From Roseicyclus sediminis (lineage in GTDB: Bacteria; Pseudomonadota; Alphaproteobacteria; Rhodobacterales; Rhodobacteraceae), in assembly GCF_025515305.1 (NCBI RefSeq), contig NZ_JAOPHT010000010.1, positions 62,001 through 126,000 of the forward strand: a stretch of DNA of 64,000 nucleotides, given 5' to 3'. Of this stretch, positions 58,078-64,000 are shown one piece after another; the first letter of the stretch is position 1, and each line of letters begins with the position of its first letter. The notes beneath the pieces are model-generated. The model ran no database searches, was not told the origin of the DNA, and saw only the letters and a list, made by a program, of their open reading frames with translations. Position numbers and translations under genes: made by a program.

Positions 58078-59061
58078 TCACGCCCCCGCCCGGGGCCCAT
58101 CGGCCGTGCCGGCCTCCTGCGCCTCGCGGGCCATCCGCCGGGCAAGCCGCCCCGGTTTCCAGCGGCGATGCATCCAGAACCATTGACCGGGCGTTTCCCG
58201 GATGCGGTGCGCAAGGCTGTCGTTGAGCGCCTGCGTCATCTCCTCGGGCGTGGTGTGCGGGATCGGCGTCTCGATCAGCATCTCGAACGAAAACCCGTCT
58301 TCCAGCCGCCGTCCGTAGATCGGCACGAGAAGCGCGTCGTGCCTCAGCGCCATGTCGGCGGCCGACAGCGATGTCGGCGCCGGCTGCCCCATGAAGTCGA
58401 GGATTGCGCCGTCGGCGACGTACTGGTCGAGCATCATCGCCGCCTGTCCGCCGTCCTTCAGTGTGCGCAGGAAGGCCGCGAGGCCGCGCCGCGACCGGGC
58501 ATAGGCGCGCCCGCCCACCGCCTCGATCGATTCGACGTAGTGGGCGTTGGCATAGGGGTTGTTGAACGGCCGGTAGAGCCCGCCGATGTCATAGCCCCGC
58601 TGGTTCAGCGCGGCGCGCGCCGCCTGCCAGTTCCCGTAATGGGCCGACACGAAGATGATCGGGCGGCGCGTCTTGCGTGCGGCCTCGATCGCCGGCCAGC
58701 CGGGCCCGAAGGGCTGCAGCGTCGCCACTTCGCGGATCTGCTCCAGCGGCGAATAGTTCTCGATGATCGTGCGCCCCATGTTGTCGAGGCACTCCCTCGC
58801 GACGGCCCGGCGCGTGGCGCGGTCCATGTCTGGGAAGACGAAGGCGAGGTTTTCCTCGGCGCGGCGGCGAAAGCCCGCGACCGGGCCGAGAAGATGGACG
58901 CAGATCCAGCCCATGGTGCGGATGCGCGTCTTCCACGGCAGGCGCCTCAGCCCGCCGATCAGCACCCGGAAACCGGTATCGGCCAGACGGTCCAGCCAAT
59001 CTGTCCGGGACTTTCGCGGCATGGGTCGGGGCTCCGGTTCGGGCGCCACGTCGGGCTGCAT
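58078..59061 (-). CDS. lipid A biosynthesis acyltransferase (LpxL/HtrB type)
   Basis: A 327-residue acyltransferase of the LpxL/LpxM family, with an N-terminal amphipathic/hydrophobic region. The catalytic block S-A-H-Y-G-N-W-Q (about 140-147) carries the His, with the acidic partner following in the H-x4-D/E pattern replaced by H-Y-G-N-W. The conserved D-Q-Y-V (about 216) and F-F-W-x-H-R-R-like W-F-W-M-H-R-R-W (about 293-300) fit LpxL. It adds secondary acyl chains to lipid A at the inner membrane. Alternative start 59022. Confidence 0.83.
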   Translation of the reverse strand: MQPDVAPEPEPRPMPRKSRTDWLDRLADTGFRVLIGGLRRLPWKTRIRTMGWICVHLLGPVAGFRRRAEENLAFVFPDMDRATRRAVARECLDNMGRTIIENYSPLEQIREVATLQPFGPGWPAIEAARKTRRPIIFVSAHYGNWQAARAALNQRGYDIGGLYRPFNNPYANAHYVESIEAVGGRAYARSRRGLAAFLRTLKDGGQAAMMLDQYVADGAILDFMGQPAPTSLSAADMALRHDALLVPIYGRRLEDGFSFEMLIETPIPHTTPEEMTQALNDSLAHRIRETPGQWFWMHRRWKPGRLARRMAREAQEAGTADGPRAGA

Positions 59062-59103
59062 TGGCGGTTGGGCGGGCGCCGGGCCGGCGGAGACATCCGG
59101 CCG

Positions 59104-59991
59104 TCAGCGCGCGGGCGGCACCGGGCTGGGCGCTCCGGCCCGGGTTTCGCGGTGCCACACATAGACGCCGGCCCCGACGATCACAAGCGCACCGAGCGCG
59201 GTCGCGGCCGCCGGAACCTCGCCGAAGAACAGGAATCCGTTCATCGTGGCGAAGAGGACCCCTGCGTATCCGAAGGGCGCGACGGCGCCGGCCTCGGCCA
59301 GCGTGAGTGCCCGGATCAGCAGGAACTGTCCCGCCGCCCCCGTGGCGCCCAGGAGAAGGAACAGCGCTGCGTCGGCGGGCGACGGCGTCTGCCATACGGG
59401 CAGGACGAGCAGGCTCGCCGCGATCGTGCCGATCACCGCGGTGTAGAGAAACGAGGTCAGGATCGGCTCGTCGCGGCCGAGAAACCGCGTTGTCAGCGCA
59501 TAGGCCGCATAGAAGGTCCCGGCCCCGAGCGGCAGCAGCGCGGCCAGCGAGAAGACCTCCGAGCCCGGCCGCAGGATGATGAGCGCGCCGAGCAGCGCCA
59601 CGCCGATCCCGATCAGCCGCCGCGGTCCCAGCGCCTCGCGCAGGATGAGTGCCGCCCCGAGCGTCAGCAGCATCGGGTGCACGTTCATCACCGCGGTCGC
59701 AGCCGCGATCGGCATGAGCCCGAGCGCGTTGAAGAAGCACCAGGTGGCCGAGAACAGGAAGGCCGACCGCAGAAGCTGCAGGCCGAGGTGACGGGTGCGC
59801 AGGAGCGGCCCGATCCGCGGCGCAAGCAAGATGAGCACGACCGCCATCATCCCCGCGTACCGCGCCCAGAGCACCATCAGCACGTCGTGCCGCGCCGTCA
59901 GCGCCTTGGCCTGCGCATCCATGGCCGAGAACAGGAAGATCGCACAGAGCATCGTCACGATGCCCTGCGCCGTTGGCGAGAGGCGGTTCAA
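59104..59991 (-). CDS. EamA/DMT family transporter
   Basis: A 295-residue membrane protein with about ten helices and two EamA repeats (A-V-M-N-V-H-P-M-L-L-T-L-G-A-A-L and F-G-Y-A-G-V-L-F-A-T-M-N). The TTG at 59991 is chosen because the following L-N-R-L-S-P-T-A-Q-G-I-V-T-M-L matches the usual N-terminus of relatives as I recall; the first ATG inside (M-L-C-A-I-F) would cut the first helix short. Substrate unknown. Confidence 0.8.
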   Translation of the reverse strand: MNRLSPTAQGIVTMLCAIFLFSAMDAQAKALTARHDVLMVLWARYAGMMAVVLILLAPRIGPLLRTRHLGLQLLRSAFLFSATWCFFNALGLMPIAAATAVMNVHPMLLTLGAALILREALGPRRLIGIGVALLGALIILRPGSEVFSLAALLPLGAGTFYAAYALTTRFLGRDEPILTSFLYTAVIGTIAASLLVLPVWQTPSPADAALFLLLGATGAAGQFLLIRALTLAEAGAVAPFGYAGVLFATMNGFLFFGEVPAAATALGALVIVGAGVYVWHRETRAGAPSPVPPAR

Positions 59992-60022
59992 GCCCGATGC
60001 CCTGGCTGGCGGTATCCCGGTC

Positions 60023-60457
60023 TCAGGCGCCCTGCCTCGCGGCCATCGCTTCCAGCTGCGGCCGGAGCCAGGCGAGGTCGTAGCCGCCCGCGGCGGCGCG
60101 GGCGAGGATGTCATCGACCGGCATCTCGCCGGCAACGCCCAGTGCCCAGACGATGGTCGAGCGGTTTCCCGAGGCGCAATAGGCCACGACCGGCCCATCC
60201 GAGCCGGCGATGGCCTCGGCCTGTTCCTCGACGTTCGCCTCCGTCAGCATCCCGCCCGTGACCGGGTTGAACACGAAGGCGAGACCCGCGGCTTCGGCGG
60301 CCTGCTGCATCGCGGCGGCCTGGAATGCGGGCGGGTTCTCCATGTCGGGACGGTTGCAGATGACCGTCGTCACCCCCTCGGCGGCCAGAGCTGCCATATC
60401 GGCGGGTTCAAGCTGCGGTGCGACGGAATACCCCTCGGCGATGGGTCTGATTTGCAT
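60023..60457 (-). CDS. DUF442/TIGR01244 phosphatase-like protein
   Basis: A 144-residue protein of the TIGR01244 (DUF442, beta-lactamase hydrolase-like) family with a dual-specificity-phosphatase fold. The P-loop is A-Y-C-A-S-G-N-R-S-T (Cys about residue 101), and V-I-C-N-R-P-D precedes it. In some bacteria this domain is fused to persulfide dioxygenase or sulfur transferases, so a sulfur-related role is possible. It is divergent from the DksA-like gene. Confidence 0.85.
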   Translation of the reverse strand: MQIRPIAEGYSVAPQLEPADMAALAAEGVTTVICNRPDMENPPAFQAAAMQQAAEAAGLAFVFNPVTGGMLTEANVEEQAEAIAGSDGPVVAYCASGNRSTIVWALGVAGEMPVDDILARAAAGGYDLAWLRPQLEAMAARQGA

Positions 60458-60705
60458 GGCACGCCTGTCCTTTGTCGTCGTGCGGGCGGCCGGAGGTGAG
60501 TGTCGGTCTGAGCCCGCTTGATCCGTACATTGCCGGATCGCGTGACGAAGGGAAAGGGCGGCAGGGACGTCTTGCCGCGCTGGCGTGTTGATCGAGGTCA
60601 AGGCGACCGGCCGATACCCGGCGCACGCTTCAAACAGCCGCTCGCCCCTTGCCATGAGCCCCATGCTTCGGGCGGAACGACCACGCGGCGGAAACGGAGG
60701 ATACC

Positions 60706-61023
60706 ATGGCCGACCTGGCCGAAAGACGCGCGCAGCTCGAGGCTCGCCTAGCCGTTCTCGACGAACGCCTGCACGAGATCGAGGAGGAACTCGACAGCCA
60801 CCAGTCCAAGGACTGGGAGGAACTGGCCACCGAACGCGAGAGCGACGAGGTGCTGGAGAGCCTCGGCGTCTCGGGCCAGGCCGAGATCGCACGCATCAAG
60901 GCCGCGCTGGCGCGGATGGACGATGGCGAATACGGCTACTGCACGAAGTGCGGAACCAAGATCTCGGAAGAGCGGCTGGACCTGTTGCCATGGACGCCGT
61001 TTTGCCGGTCCTGCGCAACCTGA
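60706..61023 (+). CDS. TraR/DksA family zinc-finger protein
   Basis: A 105-residue DksA-like protein with an N-terminal coiled coil (about 5-70, Glu/Leu/Arg-rich) and a four-Cys zinc finger: C79-T-K-C82 and C100-R-S-C103. Short DksA-type proteins bind RNA polymerase through the secondary channel. The usual acidic tip is not obvious. ATG 60706 follows GGAGG. Two small genes downstream may share its transcript. Confidence 0.87.
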   Translation: MADLAERRAQLEARLAVLDERLHEIEEELDSHQSKDWEELATERESDEVLESLGVSGQAEIARIKAALARMDDGEYGYCTKCGTKISEERLDLLPWTPFCRSCAT

Positions 61024-61063
61024 GGGAACAGGTGAGGGGACAACGAACCGGGGGATCAAGACC

Positions 61064-61291
61064 ATGGCCGGGCGCCCGACCGACACCGAGATGCAACGCC
61101 GAATCGCCGCGCTCCTGATGACACGATGCGCGGGACGCGCCGTCGCCCGGCATCTCTGCGGAGAGGCCCAGGCCTGGGCGCATCGCGCCTCCGTCGCGGA
61201 GCTTCGGGCCCGCCGCCTCGACGATTTGGCCGAGCGCATGCTGCTCGAAAGCGAGACCCCGAGCCCACGCCGCAAGGAGCGGGCGCACTGA
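61064..61291 (+). CDS. hypothetical small protein
   Basis: A 75-residue, Arg/Ala-rich protein with two cysteines (in T-R-C-A-G-R and H-L-C-G-E-A) and a basic tail (S-P-R-R-K-E-R-A-H). No family recognised. It starts 40 bases after the DksA-like gene with GGGGGATC upstream, so it may be cotranscribed. Its tail and composition suggest a soluble, possibly nucleic-acid-binding protein, which is inference only. Confidence 0.6.
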   Translation: MAGRPTDTEMQRRIAALLMTRCAGRAVARHLCGEAQAWAHRASVAELRARRLDDLAERMLLESETPSPRRKERAH

Positions 61292-61337
61292 GACGGGCCG
61301 GACCGGCACCGACACGGACAGAAAGGATGCTGCTGCC

Positions 61338-61538
61338 ATGACCGACACGAGAAAAGTCCGCCAGACATCTGGCGAGGAAACCGATGCCAAGGTCGAGGGG
61401 CGCGCACATACCGAGCTGCGTCCCGTGAAGGCGGGACGGTCCGGCGACGAGGCAGAACAGCCTCAGCCCCGGCCGCGTGCCAAGGTGCTGCCCAAGGACG
61501 AGGGTGACGACGATCTGTTCAACGACATGCCGGTCTAG
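61338..61538 (+). CDS. hypothetical small acidic/basic protein
   Basis: A 66-residue, mostly polar and probably disordered protein with alternating charge (K-V-R-Q-T-S-G-E-E-T-D) and an acidic end (D-E-G-D-D-D-L-F-N-D-M-P-V). No hydrophobic core or known motif. ATG 61338 lies 46 bases after the previous stop. It is convergent with the following membrane protein gene. Confidence 0.55.
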   Translation: MTDTRKVRQTSGEETDAKVEGRAHTELRPVKAGRSGDEAEQPQPRPRAKVLPKDEGDDDLFNDMPV

Positions 61539-61568
61539 ACCGGGCGGGCATGCGAAAGGGCATGGCCC

Positions 61569-61784
61569 TCAGGACATGAAGACGCCGACCACGACGCTCA
61601 TCAGTCCCAGCACCGAAAGCAGCAGCGCGCCCATGTTGATCGACACGATCCGCGCCAGCCGGGCGCGCAGTTCCGCGTCCGGCATGTTCGCGCGCTTGGC
61701 CGAGATTGCCGCAACGATGCAATAGGCCAGCAGCAGAAGCCCTGTGACGGCCAGTCCCGTTCCGGTCCATACCAGCCATGCCAT
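61569..61784 (-). CDS. hypothetical two-helix membrane protein
   Basis: A 71-residue protein with two hydrophobic helices (about 5-27 and 48-68) joined by a charged loop (A-K-R-A-N-M-P-D-A-E-L-R-A-R-L). No cysteine motif or known family is visible. It is convergent with the small gene at 61338. Confidence 0.6.
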   Translation of the reverse strand: MAWLVWTGTGLAVTGLLLLAYCIVAAISAKRANMPDAELRARLARIVSINMGALLLSVLGLMSVVVGVFMS

Positions 61785-61956
61785 CCGCCGCGCATCCCGT
61801 ATTCACCTTGCGATGCCAAGGGGCTAGCGGATCGGTGCCGCACAGGCAAGCGCCGAGCGACCCGCCATGGGCGTCCGCCACGTCTTGCGGGCCTTTTCCC
61901 GTCCCGCTAATCGGGGGCCTCGACTTCCCATTCGAACCGCCGAAGGACGCCGCCCG

Positions 61957-62229
61957 ATGGACGATCTGACCGAGACCGACGCCCGCCCCGACAGCTACCG
62001 CGTCACCGCCGACGAGTTGCGCCAGTTCATCGAGCGCTACGAACGGCTGGAGGCGGAAAAGAAGGACATCGCCGACCAGCAGAAAGAGGTGATGGCCGAG
62101 GCGAAGTCGCGCGGCTACGACACCAAGGTGATGCGCAAGGTCATCGCGCTGAGAAAGCGCGAGCCCGACGACATCGCCGAGGAAGAGGCGGTGCTGGAGA
62201 TGTACAAGGAAGCGCTCGGCATGCGCTGA
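61957..62229 (+). CDS. gapR: GapR nucleoid-associated protein (DUF2312)
   Basis: A 90-residue DUF2312 protein corresponding to Caulobacter GapR, which binds overtwisted DNA ahead of replication and transcription. Its features are R-V-T-A-D-E-L-R-Q-F-I-E-R-Y-E-R-L-E, K-K-D-I-A-D-Q-Q-K-E-V-M-A-E-A-K, and K-V-M-R-K-V-I-A-L-R-K. This family is restricted to alphaproteobacteria and supports the taxonomic call. Confidence 0.93.
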   Translation: MDDLTETDARPDSYRVTADELRQFIERYERLEAEKKDIADQQKEVMAEAKSRGYDTKVMRKVIALRKREPDDIAEEEAVLEMYKEALGMR

Positions 62230-62242
62230 GGCGCGACGCTGA

Positions 62243-63229
62243 TCAGCCGCGCGCGGCCACGTTCCGCATCGCGGCCATCTCGGCGGCCAGTTCCAGCGCC
62301 GCGATCAGGCTCGAGGGATCGGCGCGGCCGGTTCCCGCGATGTCGAAGGCCGTTCCGTGATCGGGCGAGGTCCGCACGAAGGGCAGGCCGAGCGTCACGT
62401 TCACGCCCTCGTCGAAGGCGAGCGTCTTGATCGGGATCAACGCCTGGTCGTGATACATGCAGATTGCCGCGTCGTAGCGGGCGCGGGCGGCGGCGTGGAA
62501 CATGGTGTCGGCCGAATGCGGACCGGTCAGCGCGAGGCCCTCGGCCCTCAGCGCCTCGATCACCGGGGAGATGGTCTCGATCTCTTCCCGCCCCATCGCA
62601 CCGCCTTCGCCGGCATGCGGGTTCAGCCCCGAGACGGCGATACGCGGGCTTTCGATCCCGAAATCGCGGCGGAGCGCGGCGTCGGTGATCCGGATCGTGT
62701 CGGACAGGAGCGACCGGGTCAGAGTGCCCGGCACCTCCTTCAGCGCGATGTGGATCGTGGTCGGAACCACGCGCAGGCCGGGACCCGCCAGCATCATGAC
62801 CACGCGGTCCACGCCAGCGAGATGGGCGAGATACTCGGTATGGCCCGGATAGGCGAAGCCCGCGCCGTCGATCAGAGCCTTCTTGTGGATCGGCCCCGTC
62901 GTCATCGCGCCGGCCTCGCCCCGCATCGTCAGGTCGACGGCCCGCGCGATGGCCGAGATCACGGCTTGCGCGTTCTCGGGCGCAGGGCGGCCGGGCACGG
63001 CCGGGGCGGGGAAGGGATGGGACAGGACGGGCAGTCCGGCATGAAGGGCATGGCCCGTCTCGGAGGGTTTCGCGATCTTGCGGATCGGCACGCCATGCCC
63101 CGCGAGGTGCCCGGGGTCGCCGATCACGAAGAAGGGCACGCGCCCCTCGAGCCGCGCCCAGGCCTTCGCGGCCAGTTCGGGGCCGACCCCGGCCGGCTCC
63201 CCCAGCGTCAGCGCGACGGGCGCCGCCAC
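62243..63229 (-). CDS. pdxA: 4-hydroxythreonine-4-phosphate dehydrogenase
   Basis: A 328-residue PdxA, which acts in pyridoxal phosphate synthesis. The blocks L-G-E-P-A-G-V-G-P-E (about 9-18), T-T-G-P-I-H-K, G-P-H-S-A-D-T-M-F and Y-H-D-Q-A-L-I-P-I-K (metal and substrate binding) are present. It starts at GTG 63229, 4 bases after the surA stop, so coupling is likely. surA-pdxA adjacency is widely conserved. Confidence 0.95.
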   Translation of the reverse strand: MAAPVALTLGEPAGVGPELAAKAWARLEGRVPFFVIGDPGHLAGHGVPIRKIAKPSETGHALHAGLPVLSHPFPAPAVPGRPAPENAQAVISAIARAVDLTMRGEAGAMTTGPIHKKALIDGAGFAYPGHTEYLAHLAGVDRVVMMLAGPGLRVVPTTIHIALKEVPGTLTRSLLSDTIRITDAALRRDFGIESPRIAVSGLNPHAGEGGAMGREEIETISPVIEALRAEGLALTGPHSADTMFHAAARARYDAAICMYHDQALIPIKTLAFDEGVNVTLGLPFVRTSPDHGTAFDIAGTGRADPSSLIAALELAAEMAAMRNVAARG

Positions 63230-63233
63230 GGCC

Positions 63234-64000
63234 TCAGCCGCCGGGATAGGTGATGATGGCGTCGGCCCGCAGTTCCTCGAGAAAGCCCGAGGCATAGGAC
63301 CCAATGCGCTGCTGGAAGAGCTGCTCGCGGACCTGGTCGCGGGCGCCTTCGGGGATCCCGCTCGACCGCCCGCAGAGCATCGTGACCAGAAGCGTGCCGC
63401 CCCGTGTGACGTCGAAGGACATCTCGTCGGCGTCGAGCCGGGAGAGCGCCGCGGCAATGTCGGCGGGGATCTCGGAGGGCGGCAAGGTCTGCCGCTCCAG
63501 GCCCTCCGGACGAACGCCGTAAAGGTCGTCGCAGGTGTCGACCTGGTCGCGCAGCGCCTGGGCCTGGGCCCTGGGGTCGCCGCGTCCGCCGGTGATCGGG
63601 ATCGTGGCGAAATCGATGGCGGTCACGCCGTCACTCCCGCCGCCATCGGCCGACAGGGCCCGGTCGATTTCGGCGTCGGTGACCTGCGCGCTGGGTCCGA
63701 ACCGGGCGCGCACGACGTTGCGCCAGTTGACGCCCGCGCGCACGAAATCGCGCAGCGTCTCGGGCGCGACACCGGCACGGCCGAGCGCGTTGACGAACTG
63801 CTCGGGGCCCATGTTGACCCGCGCCGCGAACTCGGCGACGCCGTTCTCGATGTCCTCGGGCTCGGCGGAAACGCCGAAGCGTTCGGCGGCCTGGTTCTGA
63901 AGCCGCTCGTTGACCAGCGTGTCGCGCACGCCCTGCAGGACTTCGGGCGGGGCATTCAGCAGCGACAGGAACTGCCGGCGCTGCTGGATCTCGTAATTGG
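63234..64000 (-). CDS. surA: SurA-like peptidyl-prolyl isomerase/chaperone, N-terminus beyond window edge
   Basis: The C-terminal 254 residues of a SurA-type periplasmic chaperone; the gene enters from the right edge. It shows the SurA N-domain segment N-Y-E-I-Q-Q-R-R-Q-F-L-S-L-L-N and V-N-E-R-L-Q-N-Q-A-A-E-R-F-G, and ends with I-I-T-Y-P-G-G. The catalytic parvulin domain looks short or degenerate, so it may act mainly as an outer-membrane-protein chaperone. It precedes pdxA. Confidence 0.85.
   Translation of the reverse strand, partial: NYEIQQRRQFLSLLNAPPEVLQGVRDTLVNERLQNQAAERFGVSAEPEDIENGVAEFAARVNMGPEQFVNALGRAGVAPETLRDFVRAGVNWRNVVRARFGPSAQVTDAEIDRALSADGGGSDGVTAIDFATIPITGGRGDPRAQAQALRDQVDTCDDLYGVRPEGLERQTLPPSEIPADIAAALSRLDADEMSFDVTRGGTLLVTMLCGRSSGIPEGARDQVREQLFQQRIGSYASGFLEELRADAIITYPGG

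Noticed and set aside
60520-60539. Inverted repeat GATCCG...CGGATC between the DUF442 and DksA-like genes
   Set aside because: Six-base arms with an 8-base loop could be a weak operator, but in GC-rich DNA this is close to chance and no promoter elements frame it.

Overview
The window is an ordinary, gene-dense chromosomal segment of a high-GC alphaproteobacterium. It most resembles a member of the Rhodobacterales (Roseobacter/Rhodobacter group). Supporting signs are the alphaproteobacterial SAM-II riboswitch before metZ, GapR (DUF2312), the two-domain dCTP deaminase, the rpmF-plsX-fabH-ihfA-merR order, the ligase/exonuclease operon, a divergent FliG, and two copies of an intergenic repeat I associate with this order. 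I recognise no prophage, insertion sequence, CRISPR array or conjugative gene.

Region by region. 1-3.2 kb: a partial alpha/beta hydrolase, then a SAM-II riboswitch controlling metZ, a GNAT enzyme and a class I amidotransferase with overlapping stop/start codons. 3.4-7.4 kb: folE2, trkH, a J-domain protein, bolA and a DUF4177 protein. 7.5-9.5 kb: a large TPR protein built from nearly identical 141-bp units. 9.6-17.1 kb: gatB, a lytic transglycosylase-like protein, membrane and acyltransferase genes, and pepN. 17.3-22.2 kb: a photolyase/cryptochrome with a short DUF2256 gene, malate synthase G, a GlcG-like protein and RidA. 22.3-31.1 kb: a C26 peptidase, a TPM protein, a four-gene unit (GerW/YtfJ-like, DUF2953 and two small unknowns), an exonuclease-hydrolase-DNA ligase operon, a degenerate FliG and two small secreted proteins.

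31.2-37.7 kb: dCTP deaminase, tRNA-Pro(GGG), then (minus strand) DUF177, rpmF, plsX, fabH, ihfA, merR, with bamE divergent. 37.7-46.8 kb: an OlsB-like acyltransferase, an acetyltransferase, tyrS, anmK, rarD, a cupin, an FAD oxidoreductase, a HAD, a GNAT and an anchored alpha/beta hydrolase. 46.9-52.1 kb: enolase, a DMT transporter, and the cytochrome c maturation genes ccmA-B-C-D-G. 52.4-57.2 kb: acnA with its terminator, then a translationally coupled SDR/DDAH-like/methyltransferase trio. 57.3-64 kb: a DUF1223 protein, an LpxL-type acyltransferase, a DMT transporter, a DUF442 phosphatase-like protein, a DksA-like protein with two small partners, gapR, pdxA and the C-terminal part of surA.

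Most of this is core metabolism: methionine and folate or queuosine precursors, TCA and glyoxylate cycles, glycolysis, membrane lipids, envelope assembly, haem delivery and tRNA charging. The parts most worth following up are the riboswitch, the recently expanded TPR protein, the sporulation-type GerW/DUF2953 pair in a presumed non-spore-former, the hydrolase without a usable start codon, the orphan FliG, the intergenic repeat family and the palindromes in the acnA and peptidase promoters. No obviously new multi-gene system is visible.
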